Of a stretch of DNA of 64,000 nt, positions 1 through 9,594 are shown in pieces. The stretch lies in contig NC_044029.1 in NCBI RefSeq assembly GCF_900496995.4, forward strand, positions 1-64,000, read 5' to 3'. Numbering within the stretch: the first letter of the stretch is position 1; each line of letters begins with the position of its first letter. The translations under genes were made by a program, and so were the position numbers. This stretch comes from Aquila chrysaetos chrysaetos (taxonomy: Eukaryota > Chordata > Aves > Accipitriformes > Accipitridae). A model generated the notes under the pieces. The model was not told where the DNA came from. It did not search any database and worked only from the letters and a program-made list of their open reading frames with translations.

Positions 1-560
1 CCCGTTTCCTGCTGACAGAGCTGCCCCCCTGGCACGAGGCAGCTTTGGGTCTCTTGTGGCCTGCCTTCAGGCTGTCACCTGAACCAGGCGTTATTTTTTT
101 TTTTTAATCTCTCGCCAGCATCTGTTGACTGGCTGCTGTCACTCCAGAACCGTGATGCTGCATGCAGACGGATACAGCAGTCCGTGGGGCTTGGTCCAGG
201 AGAACCCCCCTTCCCCCCTGCACTTTGCAGGTTCCCTGTGCTGCTTCTCCTGTCTAGATAATGGGGTGGGGGGGGCAGGGACAGAAGCGACCGCCCGAAT
301 TGTCTGTTCTTTGCGCTTGACTGCTGTAACCGCTCCAGCCCCTCGGGTGCTTTTTGGAAGGGAGGCAGTGAAGGTGACTGCCCGGGCTGCGAGTGGGGAA
401 AGGGCAGGGCAATGTAAGCCGTGTGCCCCAAGTAAGTAGTTACCACCTGTGGCTGGTCTCTACTGGGCTGGGCTGAGCTCTCAGTCATGTCTCATCCAGC
501 TGATGCTCAGAAGAGGATCCTTATGCAGATGCTGCTGCCTGGTGACCGGAGGTGGGACCT
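1..560. other. Unassigned flank left of the tandem array
   Basis: I see no supportable gene here. The stretch is moderately GC-rich with a short T run near 93-107 and a G run near 265-275. Open frames on both strands are short and lack recognisable protein similarity. The GC content rises toward the array that starts near 560. Confidence 0.5.
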
Positions 561-1310
561 GGCGTTCGGGAGGCGCACATGCGCGGTGGTGTGTGTGGGT
601 GGGCCCCTGCTATTGCCTGGCAACCGAAACGCGGTATGGCAGCTAGGGAAGTGCGCATGAGCAAAAGCGCGTTTTACGGCACTTGTCGCTGTTGCCTGGC
701 AACCAAGTCGCGACGGGGCCGGTACGCAACGACGCCTGCACGGTGGGGCGGTTTACGGCGTCCCTGCTGTTGCCTGGCAACTAGAACGCTGTACGGCAGC
801 TGGGGAGGCGCGCATGCGCGGTGTGCCTTTTACGGCGGTCGCCGTTGTTGCCTAGCAACCAAAGCGCGACGCGGCGTCTCGGCAACCGCGCATGAGCGGC
901 GCCGCGGTTTACGGCGGTCCTGCTGTTGCCTAGCAACCACAACGCGGTATGGCAACCGGGTAGGCGCGCATGCGCGGTGCGCCTTTTACGGCGCTAGCCG
1001 CAGTCGCCTAGCAACCGTAGCGCGACACGGCGTCTCGGCAACCGCGCATGCGCGGCGGCGCGCTTTACGGCGCTCCTGCTGTTGCCTGGCAACCATGATG
1101 CCGTACAGCTGCTCGGGAGCCGCGCATGCGCGGTGGCGCGTTTCGGCCGCCCTCCTGCTGTTGCCTGGCAACCACGACGCCGTGCAGCTGCTCGGGAGCC
1201 GCGCATGCGCGGTGGCGGCGCGTTTCGCCAGCGCTCTCTTCCGCCGCCTATTGACCAAAGTTCGGTACTGCAGCTGGGAGCCGCGCATGCGCGCTGGCGC
1301 GCCGCGCCAA
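560..1310. repeat. 78-bp tandem array, most units with an RFX-type X-box and an NRF1-type palindrome
   Basis: Eight X-box-like palindromes of the form GTTGCCTRGCAACC start at 612, 691, 769, 847, 925, 1003, 1081 and 1160, so the spacing is 78 or 79 bp throughout. Exact GCGCATGCGC (NRF1-type) palindromes start at 810, 966, 1044, 1122, 1201 and 1283; weaker versions start near 573, 652 and 888, and the one near 734 is badly degraded. Units alternate in their linker: those at 847 and 1003 share a GCGTCTCGGCAACC linker, while those at 612, 769 and 925 share a GTA(T/C)GGCA linker, giving a 156-bp dimeric higher-order period. The motif identities rest on the known RFX and NRF1 consensus sequences; binding is inferred. 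Confidence 0.85.
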
Positions 1311-1780
1311 GCCCTCGCAGCTGCTGCCGTGCGACCAATCTTCAGTACTGCAGCTCGGAGGCTGCGACTGCGCGGGGCTGCCCCTGTCCTGCACGTGCCG
1401 TCCGACGGTAACGGCAATGCGGCACCGGTGGGAGGTGCCGCGGCGCTCGTTGCTTCCTCCCGGTAAGGAAACGCCGCTGCCGCCCCAGGCGCGCGGTGTC
1501 GGCGGGCGCTGGGCGCGCAAAGCGCGGAACCGCAGCGCCGGGGCCGCCCCTGGCACGCGCGTCCCCGCTGGCCGCTCGCTGCTGCCGCCGCCTCGTGGCC
1601 GAAGCGCGGAACTGCAGCGCCGGCACGGCACAGGTGCGCAGCAGCAGCGCCGCCGCCGCCTCCGCTGCTGCCGCCTTGTGGCCAAAGTGCGGTACTGCAG
1701 CCCGGCCGTCGCGCGCCGGCTCCGGCCCCTCCGCGCATGCTCGGGTCCCCGGAGCAGCGTGGCGGCGCGCAGGGGGCGTG
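1226..1780. repeat. Degenerate continuation of the array, about 80-83-bp units without X-boxes
   Basis: The period continues with units built on a core like GGCCAAAGTGCGGTACTGCAGC. Cores begin near 1253, 1333, 1515, 1597 and 1680, so most spacings are 80-83 bp. The unit after 1253 keeps the GCGCATGCGC box at 1283 and aligns with the upstream units on the GCAGCT..GGGAGCCGCGCATGCGC side, but the X-box position has become TTGACCAAAG or TGTGGCCAAAG. The last unit runs into the left arm of the inverted repeat. Confidence 0.6.
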
Positions 1781-2965
1781 TCTCGGCGGCAGCGGGCGAT
1801 CCCGACCCGCGGGTTAGGCGATCCCCTCCCCGGCCCATGCGGTTGCCTCCTGCCCTCTTCGCTCGCCGGGCTGCGGGACGGGAAGCTGCGAAGCGGCCGC
1901 CGCGGCAGGCTCCCGGTCCGCCAGAGGCGAGCCGGGCCGGGGCGTTCCCCGAGAGCCGCTGGTAGAAGGGAAGAGGGGACGGAGGCGCGCACCCCCCAGG
2001 CGCGGCCAGCGGGCGCCTCCCCGAGTCGCCAGAGCTCCCCCGGCGCCTCCCCCGGCCCCGCTCGGGCCGTGCGGCTGCCCCCAGCTCCAGCCCCTCCCCT
2101 GGAGCCTGTGCTGTGGCCGCAGGCAGCCCCCGAGCCCTGTCGTGAGGGCAGCAAGCTGGCCCTCAGTGCATCTCCAGAAGCCTCTGCAGAAGGAGGGGCT
2201 CTGGCCAGGGGCGATCTGCCCGTAATGAGTCGATGCTTCTCTTTCGTAGAGGCTGCGCTGAGGGTATGGCTGTCTCTTCCTCCCTTGGGGATGCCGTTGA
2301 CTGCAGCAACCTCAGGCTTGCGTGGGCTGTCTCTGCCTGGCCTCCCTCTCGGCGCGGCGCGGGCACGGGAGCACAAAGGGACAGGCGGGGCACTTACCGG
2401 CTGTGGGCAGGAGCTCTGCGGCTGAAGCTGGAGAGGCCAGAAAGGTAGAGAGGAAGAAATGGAAGGCCGGCCGGCCGGCAGCTGCCTCCCGCTGCAGGCA
2501 AGAGAGAGCCTGCCTCTCCGCGTGTGGGAGGATCCCTCCTCGTAGTCCGCAGCAGGTCAGACTGCCGAGGTGCACTGCAGGGTCCGTATGCAGCAGACGT
2601 GCCGTACGGCCACGTAGTGTGCGAGCGAGCGAGCGAGGCTCTGTGCCTAGGAAGCCTCGTCTTGCAGACCTTGAGACACGTGTTCTCCTAGGGGGAGGAG
2701 GACAGCTGTGCAGCCGGAGTTACAGCAGAGGAGGGGAGCGGGAGAGGAGCAGAAAGAAGCGTCTGAACTGGCAAATTCTCCTGGCAGCGCCAAGAACAAG
2801 AGCTGTGGTGAGCCTTGGGCCCTGTCTCTCTCCCCTCTTCTGCGTTTCCGGTCCCTCCCTGCCCTGCCCGGCCCCCTCCTTTCCCACACCGCTGCTTTTT
2901 TTTTTTTTTTTTTTTTTTTTCCTTTTTTTTTTTTTCTTCTCCTTTCCTCCCTTGTACCTCTGATA
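1690..2965 (+). repeat. Left arm of a long inverted repeat (CpG-rich)
   Basis: This arm is homologous to the reverse complement of about 14270-15600. Clear landmarks occur in both: CGCGCCGGCTCCGGCCCCTC (about 1713 here, near 15570 in the other arm), the GGGAGGATCCCTCCTCGTAG block (about 2526 and near 14690), the GCTCGCTCGC plus ACGTGGCCGTAC segment, and a terminal homopolymer tract (T run at 2897-2934). The arms differ by many substitutions and indels, so the duplication is not recent. The arm is CpG-rich and carries a GTGAGC donor-like site after an AAGAGCTGTG block near 2810, conserved in the other arm as GTGAGT, which suggests an untranslated first exon. Open frames across it differ between arms and do not look like conserved coding sequence. 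Confidence 0.75.
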
Positions 2966-3600
2966 CTGAAAAGCCGGTCGAAGAAACTCTCTAAGGCTCG
3001 TTTTGGAGTTTTAGAAAGCAGGCATTCTTCATTGCAGCGCTGGATACACAGGGGATAGTTCCACCTAGCGTGCATGCCACAGGTTTAGCACACACGGTTC
3101 TATAGAATAACTAATTGCATATTAATCAGATTAGTATCGTATACATAAAAATGATGGCAACCGATTATCACAGTACTGCCTACATCCAATCATGCGCAAT
3201 GAAGGATCCGTTTGAGACGAAGGGCTGCTTTTGCGACCACCGGCCCTTTTGAAGTTCTTGCTGGCTGTCCTTGAAGTCTTTATTCTTGTCCTTGTTCTTT
3301 GATCTTGAAGCTTAACGCAGTTTCAATCGCACGTGGTCAGTTTCAGCATTGTTCTCATCTAGTGCACAGACATCTAGTCCTAAGAGCAAAGACTGCAAAA
3401 CTTGTGAGTACCTACCTCTGCTAGTTACTGCTTGGCTATACTTTTGTCTACTGTTTCAATCATCGTGTTAGTGTAAGATTTCTAAATAATTATTACCAAA
3501 TCTCACTTTTACAGTCACCTAGCAGCAAACCAGTTTTCCACGGCTGGTAACAAACATTAAAACCATCCAAATATTTAGACGTGCCATACAGAATGTATGG
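2966..3600. other. AT-rich spacer, possible old LTR-like sequence
   Basis: No gene is visible. The sequence turns abruptly AT-rich after the arm and contains octamer-like TGCATATTAAT and short T/A runs. It could be decayed LTR sequence, given the retroviral remnants downstream, but I cannot place LTR ends. Confidence 0.3.
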
Positions 3601-4480
3601 ACATATGCTATCAGAGGTGTCCCAGGGGCAGGAGCGTCGGGGGGGGGGGGGCGAGCCCCAGAGTGGACTCGCTGGCAGGACTCGTTAGACGCGCAACTGG
3701 CTGAACGAACACTGGCCGTCCGTCCCCGTTGCCCTCCGGGCTGCGTTTGCGCTCCCTTTGCACGGGGCGAGGGGCCGTGAGGGAGCCCGGGAGGAGAGGT
3801 GAGGCGCTGGGGGGTCGGGCCATGCCCCCCCTGTTCCTGCTGGGCTCCAGCTGTTGCAAATATTCTGGTAAAGAAATCAAAATTTCATCACGTAGAAGAG
3901 TTAGGTTTGATTAAGAAGTAAAATTGTGAAGCATAACGTATAGGATTGTTAAGTCTGAAACGTAGCCGTAGAAACTTTAGGAACTGCGTTAGGTGCGACT
4001 ATCGGAACCTTAATATTGTTAAAGTTGGAAATAGCGAACCCTAGAACCCTCACCAGGAAGTTACTGGTTTTCCTACGTTCTGTTTCAAGAAACTAAGGAA
4101 ACCGTCGTGGACACCGGTTTGCTGCTTGGAGACCCCCTTACCCTTCCCATCTTGATTTGAGTATCGAAGATTCCAGTCATGAGAGCTAAGTGTAACTGAC
4201 CATGATGTTTTTTAATAAGAATATTGTAAGTTTACTAATCAAAGGACCAGTCCTTATAAAGGTTAAATTTAAGAACGAGCACAGTATCATTTTTATGGAA
4301 GAGCTTACGTAACAATGACCTGACAGAAAAAGTCTGTAAAAACTGATGGATTTGATACTAGGCGGCGGACACGCCTCTGGAGGACGATCCCCGTGTCCCC
4401 AGCACTGCGATAAACGAAGTGCCCCTTTCTATAACTTCACGTTGGCGTTAAGGAGTTCTATTCCGGATTTCGGTAACGGT
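3600..4480. other. Mixed segment, GC-rich block then AT-rich candidate 5' LTR of the retroviral remnant
   Basis: A GC-rich block at 3610-3850 includes an uninterrupted G run near 3639-3651. The sequence from about 3900 to 4480 is AT-richer and immediately precedes a primer-binding-site-like sequence, the position expected for a 5' LTR. I do not see clear TG..CA ends or a matching 3' copy, so the LTR call is inference from position. Confidence 0.3.
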
Positions 4481-4482
4481 TT

Positions 4483-6040
4483 TGGCGACCCAGATGGGAC
4501 CTTGCGAGTGAGACTGGGCGAGATCGATGTTGATCGAACTCCGGCCGGCACCGAGGTATCTCTCGGGAGACACCTCACCCTCAACTCGCAAAGCTCCTCG
4601 CAGCGTTCCCTGAAAAAAGGTAAGGCGCTGCTTCTTTGGATTTGTTTGGAAAGCCTGCCCCTGAGGCGCGGCGAAAGCTTCGCAGGGTTGGGGGCTCGGA
4701 GGGTACCCGTTTGCATTGGAAGCCTAGGCGTCCGCCCGTAAGTCATAAGCGAAAGTTATTGCTGGGTTGACTTCGTTTATTATTGGGACAACTGTCATTG
4801 CATTTGTTTTATTATTTGGTATTTGAATGTATATAAGTATCATGGCATTAGCAAAGTTGTTTAAGAATGAGAGCGCAGGAAATATAACTGCTGATGAAAG
4901 GTACCAAAAACATCACCGTTGGGTGTTTATTGGCACTTGGGGTGAATTGCAGGAAAAATGGGAAACAAACAGAACTTTGAGTTATAATACTATATTGCAG
5001 TTACTGTTGTTTTGTAGGTGAGAGAGTAAATGGAATAAAGTGCCATAGGTCGATTTGTTCTTTTTAAGTGAACGTATCTGACGGGGACCGGAGGGGAGTC
5101 TCCCAGCAGAACCTCTGGTTACAGCTAAACTGGGAGAACAGAAAATTGAATTTGAATTGACACTAGAGTCACCTTTTCAGTTTTAGGTACCTTAGAGGGA
5201 GAGTTAAGTTTTGAAGAAATTGGTGGTGTTGGTGCAACAAGTGAACGAGAAACTAGACCCTTCTTTAAATCTTGAACTTGAAAATTGGAAAGCAACGGGT
5301 CCTCAGCAGTTTTTGTACGTGCCAAATTCTCCTAAGCTCCTGTTAAGGAGAGATCTATTGGAGAACTTAAGAGGCAGAAATTAAATTAGAAAATGGAGAG
5401 GTTAAAATTTTAATTCCAGAAACTAAACGTATCGAAGCAGTGGCTTTGTTGTTACAGGATGGTTACCGAAAGCCGAAGATTATACCGGTCAAAGTATAAC
5501 GCTGTAATTCCAATCGTCTGGACTGGGAAGTTCCCGGTAAATCCAAAAAGCAGAACCTGTGAGAACTGATTTAAAGCCAGGATCGAATCCGGAAGAATTC
5601 AACAATACCCCCTAAAACCGGAAAGTCGGAAAGGTTAGTATTGATAAGACAAACATTTTTAAGACGTAAATTGTTAATAGAACGTGAATCCAAATATAAC
5701 ACCCCGACCTTGCCTGTTGAAAGGCTAACGAAAAAGATTATAGATTAGTTCAAGACCTCAGAGCAATAAATCAAATAGTACAAGGTATTCATCCGGTAGT
5801 AGCAAATCCTTATACTTTGTTAACAACCCTGACAGAGAAACGAGAATGGTTCACAGTGTTAGGCTGAAAGATGCCTTTTTCTGTATTCCCCTTGGATCCC
5901 ATAGTCAAGAGCTTTTTGCTTTTGAATGGAAAAGCCTGAGACTGGGAGAAAAACACACTATACTTGGACAGTCTTGCTCAAGGCTTTAAGAATAGTCTTA
6001 CCATTTTTGGAAATCCATTGCACAAGAATGAGAGCGCATC
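4483..6040 (+). mobile_element. Broken endogenous retrovirus: leader, protease and partial reverse-transcriptase remnants
   Basis: The segment begins with TGGCGACCCAGATGGGAC at 4483-4500. It starts with TGG, as a primer binding site must, and has the right length. A splice-donor-like AAGGTAAGG follows near 4618. About 5090-5450 reads like a retroviral protease in broken frames, and 5740-6040 reads like the N-terminal part of a retroviral reverse transcriptase; the short fragments LVQDLRAIN and FFCIPLG are directly visible. The reading is interrupted by stops and frameshifts and ends before the catalytic YxDD region, so no functional polymerase can be made. Most of gag and everything downstream of partial pol are absent. 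Gammaretrovirus-like affinity is an inference from these fragments. Confidence 0.7.
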
Positions 6041-6210
6041 CCAGCGGACCAGATGCGAGCGGCCCACCTGCAAGCGAGCGATACCCTGGCGATCCTGGGG
6101 CTCTGTTGGGGTGGGGCGCACCTTTCCTCACCTCTGTGGTATCACAACTCTGCTCTCCTAATCCTGCACGCACGCAAGGCTTCTTGTGCGGGGCTTGTCT
6201 CTTATCGAAG
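6041..6210. other. Unassigned sequence after the retroviral fragment
   Basis: Moderately GC-rich sequence with no recognisable gene. It joins the truncated reverse-transcriptase remnant to the first copy of a 203-bp direct repeat. Confidence 0.4.
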
Positions 6211-6413
6211 AGAATCCACACCAGATAATCCACACTGGGAGGACCCCCACCAATGCCCCTCAAACTGCCTGTGCTTCACCCCCAATCTTCCCCAAACTGG
6301 GCAGTTTTTTTGCTTTTTCAAAATACTCAGTTTGGGGTGTGTTTCAGTGCTTTTCCACAACATAAAAAGGGGTGATCTTTTGGTTGTGGTTTTGCACATG
6401 AAAACGGGGTGGG
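6211..6413 (+). repeat. Direct repeat of about 203 bp, copy 1
   Basis: This copy runs from AGAATCCACACCAGAT to GAAAACGGGGTGGG and is nearly identical to 7295-7496, in the same orientation. Differences seen include ATAATCC versus ATCATCC, CCACCAATGCCC versus CCAGCAATGCCT, and CACATG versus CGCGTG near the end. The similarity stops at both ends, so the copies are a discrete duplicated block. Confidence 0.9.
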
Positions 6414-6766
6414 TTTACTGCCCTGCCATCCGGTGTGCAAAGTAATTAGACGTGAAGCAGGGAAAGCAAAGAGGCGCGTCGGGATATTAGATGTTCTCGG
6501 CAGATGACCGCAGGGCCCTCGAGGTTCCATCTTTGCTCCCTACAGGAGCGTGGCTCCGCACTCCTTGCCGCTCCCCCCAGCAAGCGTCACAATTGCCCTT
6601 TGCTGCCTGCAACGTGCAGCACCTGCACGGCCTGAGTACTGCTGCTTACGGAGCAAGAGGCGCTCGCTATAAAGCGGCAATGAAGAACAAGGACGGCCCG
6701 TCAAGATGGCAGGAGGAACGCAGAGAGCCTCCAGCATTAGCCAGGCAGGGCTTGCGACTCACTTCG
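6414..6766. other. No gene seen between direct repeat copy 1 and the LTR fragment
   Basis: Moderately GC-rich sequence. Short open frames exist on both strands but none resembles a known protein and none has convincing splice signals. Confidence 0.4.
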
Positions 6767-6925
6767 TGTCGTGGTCTAACGCCAGCCGGCAACGAAGCCC
6801 CACGCGACCGCTCACTCACTCCCCCGCCCAGTGGGACGGGGAGACAATCGGAAGGGCAAAAGTGAGAAAACTCGTGGCTGGAAACGAAAAGAGTTTAATC
6901 ATTAAAAGAAACAACAACAACAACT
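6767..6925 (-). mobile_element. LTR fragment (3' end of an avian LTR, reverse orientation)
   Basis: The plus strand reads TGTCGTGGTCTAAC, then GCCAGCCGGCAACGAAGC, a CCCAGTGGGACGGGGAGA block and AAAAGTGAGAAAA, ending in an A/C-rich stretch. This matches the reverse complement of the 3' portion of the complete solo LTR at 40354-40945 and the left end of the one at 17417-18014. Only about 160 bp remain. Confidence 0.7.
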
Positions 6926-7014
6926 TGTATGGAAAAGAAGAAAAAAAATGACAGAGAATGGGGTGCAGGCAGCATGCCAGGGGTCTGGAGCCTGACAGAT
7001 GATGGGGGGCGGTG

Positions 7015-7210
7015 GTGTGGCATATGGAGGAGGGAAAGGGGGGGGGGGGGGGGGGCAGGAGATAGGAGAGCAGGGCATGCGGGGGGAAACAACTCGCGTG
7101 GGTTAAAATCTCACGTGGGTGAAGGGGGCAGGCCGGAGCAACGGGGGGCACATGGGGGAGAAACACACACGGGGGGAGGACGGTAGGTGAGGGTACAAAG
7201 GTGGATGGGG
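7015..7210. repeat. Purine/G-rich low-complexity tract
   Basis: The plus strand is dominated by G and A, including a G run near 7039-7056 and several shorter G runs. Such runs are prone to G-quadruplex formation and to length error in assembly. Confidence 0.6.
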
Positions 7211-7222
7211 GGACACGGGTGG

Positions 7223-7340
7223 GGATGACCTACCCCAGGGAGTCCACCCGGGATGATCCACAGCAGGTAACTCACCTGGGATAACGCGCAACAGAGAATC
7301 CACACCAGATCATCCACACTGGGAGGACCCCCAGCAATGC
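7223..7340. repeat. Short 28-29-bp minisatellite leading into the direct repeat
   Basis: Successive units begin GGGATGACC, GGGATGATCC, GGGATAACG and AGATCATCC, each followed by a CCAC/CTCAC-type ending, giving three to four decayed units of 28-29 bp. The last units are also the first bases of direct repeat copy 2, so the repeat boundary falls inside the minisatellite. Confidence 0.5.
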
Positions 7341-7496
7341 CTCTCAAACTGCCTGTGCTTCACCCCCAATCTTCCCCAAACTGGCGAGTTTTTTGCTTTT
7401 TCAAAATACTCAGTTTGGGGTGTGTTTCAGTGCTTTTCCACAACATAAAAAGGGGTGATCTTTTGGTTGTGGTTTTGCGCGTGAAAACGGGGTGGG
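7295..7496 (+). repeat. Direct repeat of about 203 bp, copy 2
   Basis: Same-orientation partner of 6211-6413, about 1,084 bp downstream. Copy 2 lies just upstream of a plus-strand LTR fragment, while copy 1 lies upstream of a minus-strand LTR fragment. Confidence 0.9.
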
Positions 7497-7603
7497 ATTT
7501 TTCCTTTCTAGCTGCACAGATCCAGGCGGATTTGGCTTTCCCAGGAGTCTCAAATTCGTTTGGTTTTTTTCCGTTGCAGACCCAGAATCAGGGGGTTTGG
7601 GGT

Positions 7604-7800
7604 TGTCCTGGTTTCGGCTGGAATAAAGTTAATTTTCTTCTGAGTAGCTGGTACAGGGCCATTTTGGATTTAGGATGAGAATGATGTTGACAACACACCG
7701 ACGCTTTAGTTGTTGCTAAGCAGGGTTTATACTAAGTCAAGGACCTTCCAGCTTCTCATACCACCCTGCCAGGCGAGGGTGGGGTTGCACAAGGAGAGTC
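7604..7800 (+). mobile_element. LTR fragment (5' part of an avian LTR)
   Basis: Begins TGTCCTGGTTTCGGCTGG and continues with the TAAAGTTAATTTTCTTC, GAGTAGCTGGTACAG and GTTGTTGCTAAGCAG blocks seen in the complete solo LTR at 40354-40945, in the same strand sense. Homology fades near 7800, before the TATA-like and polyadenylation parts of that LTR. Confidence 0.75.
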
Positions 7801-8284
7801 GCTGAGCTAAAGGAGGATTCCAGGTAAACAGGTCAGCTCGAAATACACCACCTCCTTTAAAAGTTAAGAGTGATTTGAACACTTAAAATCAGCATTTAGG
7901 CTAATTGATACCATTTTCAACACCTTCTTAGCACACAAGTAAACACTCTTGCCGGGGTTGGAAAACGTCTCCTCCCTTCCTTACAGCACTGCTGCAGGGA
8001 GAGAACCCTGGGAGGCTGCGGGACGAGGTTGTACACAATCAGAATCTACGCTTACGGATCCACTGCAACAGCTACAGCCCTTGCGCTGCTGCTGCTGCTG
8101 CTTTGCATCTTGCTTGTTTGGTGAATAAAGCTGAAAGTGAAGTGGAAAACTTCAAAAAGCAAAATGAAAAATAAAGAATAAATCTCAATAATTCACTTTA
8201 TACTAAAAAGGTGTGCCCATGTTTATATAAATCCAACAGAAATACATTATTGAAGCAGTAACTCACCAAAACCACCTCAGGACT
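7801..8284. other. Non-coding spacer with plus-strand polyadenylation-type hexamers
   Basis: No gene is supported. Several AATAAA hexamers lie on the plus strand around 8125-8185, and a CTG run (GCTGCTGCTGCTGCTG) lies near 8088. It is unclear whether any transcript ends here. Confidence 0.35.
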
Positions 8285-8332
8285 CACTGTCACTAGTTAC
8301 AAGGCTGCCAGTGCTTCCTGCGAAAACCTGGA
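8285..8332 (-). CDS. Candidate terminal exon of an unrecognised minus-strand gene
   Basis: On the minus strand a pyrimidine-rich acceptor (GTGTGTTTTCCAG) is followed by an open reading VFAGSTGSLVTSDSES and then a TGA. The phase, if it starts at codon position 1, is compatible with the candidate exon at 8833-8931, which ends in phase 0. No minus-strand AATAAA was found close downstream. I do not recognise the protein. This is a splice-signal prediction only. Confidence 0.25.
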
Positions 8333-8832
8333 AAACACACAGAAGCGATGCCAGTTTGTCCTGTTTTGTCCACGTCTCTTCTTTGACCTTGATTGCTTTT
8401 AGTACAGGTGCTAGTTATCTCAGTAAGTTTTTCGAGTACTCTTATAAGATATTTTAAAAAAACTCATTGACTGCAAAAGCATAAAGCTTTTATCGTGAAA
8501 ACAAAGCCCGTTTCTTCTGAACAGCTGAATTCTTACGAACAGTTTCCTCCCTCTCTTAGTACAAAATTATTTTCACAGTATCATTTACTAGTAAGCACAC
8601 AGAAACAGAAGATTATATGCTTTCAGGAAAAGGAAATAGACGGAGGGAAGTAAACTTTGCATAGGCATAACATGCTCCAGAACAGACCTTAGTTTTAGTA
8701 TTCGTATTAAAATATTTCACAGAAAAAATGTGGAAGGAGAGTTGGCACATTCTTAATGTTAACTTTAAAGTCCATACTACAAGTACCTCTGGAAAAATGC
8801 AGACACACATCGTAGGCGTACCTTGTACTTGC

Positions 8833-8931
8833 AGACCACTACGGAATCTTTCCATCTCTCTTGTACTTTCACAGCAGAAGAAAGGGCAACCACAGTGAAA
8901 TGGTGGCAGCTGACATCCACCTGAGAGAGGG
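8833..8931 (-). CDS. Candidate 99-nt internal exon of an unrecognised gene
   Basis: On the minus strand a long polypyrimidine tract ending CCCCTCTCTCAG precedes 33 open codons, beginning VDVSCHHFTVVALS and ending VVVCKYK. A GTACGC donor-like site follows. The exon is in phase 0 at both ends. The acceptor tract is an exceptionally long T run, so it could be a poly(T) tract mistaken for a splice signal. I cannot assign a family. Confidence 0.3.
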
Positions 8932-9329
8932 GAAAAAAAAAAAAAAAAAAAAAGAAAACCACTTTAGCATAAAACTGGTAGGAATCCAAAGCTGCCTTTT
9001 TTTGTGAAGGTTTGGGAAGACAGTATGACTGAGCAGAGGAAAAAGTATTTTTGCATCATCTTCGGTACAGTTGTTGACACAGGCCACTAGAGCTTTTGCG
9101 TTTTTTAGACAACCATGCCTTTTTTTTTTTTCCTTATTGACTCATTAGCAGGTTTAGTTTCACTAGAACTCACTTTCTTAGATACATGCAGAAGACAGAC
9201 ATAGGTATCTACATACATTTTCTCAAGCCTAAGTATATCCAAGACTTCCTCACCCTATATGTCACAAGTTAAGTATTTTTGCTAAAGAGCACAGCGACAC
9301 ATGTGTCCTTGCGAACTGCCTCGCTGCAA

Positions 9330-9490
9330 GAAAGGAATGATTTTTTCCAGGCCGTTGCTCCAAACGGTCAAGATCTTTTAAAACCGCAGTTGTGCCACCA
9401 AACCCGCTCAGGGTCCCTGCTAGCTTTTGACTGCCCTGACATTTAAAAGGCACACACTCCATTCCATCTTCCAACAGCAAAACTACATTA
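9330..9490 (-). mobile_element. Old CR1 LINE fragment
   Basis: The minus-strand reading contains DGMECVPFK and LKDLDRLEQ, which align with the DG-EC-SKF and QRDLDRLE blocks in the C-terminal part of CR1 ORF2, in the same order and spacing (compare the copy at 33618-34532). It is short and degraded. Confidence 0.45.
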
Positions 9491-9594
9491 ACGCTCTCGG
9501 ACCCAGAGCGCAACCCTACAGATGTCCACACACACACACACACCTTGCCGTTTTGATGAGGAGCCACCGAGCATCCCTGCGAGCACAGCCGCAC

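Noticed and set aside
560..1310. Regular spacing reminiscent of a CRISPR array
   Set aside because: The DNA is eukaryotic, the repeats are diverged 78-bp units with palindromic factor-binding motifs, and there are no unique spacers or cas genes.
552..2425. Long open frames across the GC-rich array and left arm (up to about 340 codons, both strands)
   Set aside because: Stops are rare because the sequence is very GC-rich; frames overlap on both strands, follow the tandem period, and are not preserved between the two inverted arms.
2897..2934. T run as a processed-pseudogene tail
   Set aside because: The tract is the inner end of an inverted-repeat arm and has a partner at 14297-14320; no retrocopied coding sequence is attached.
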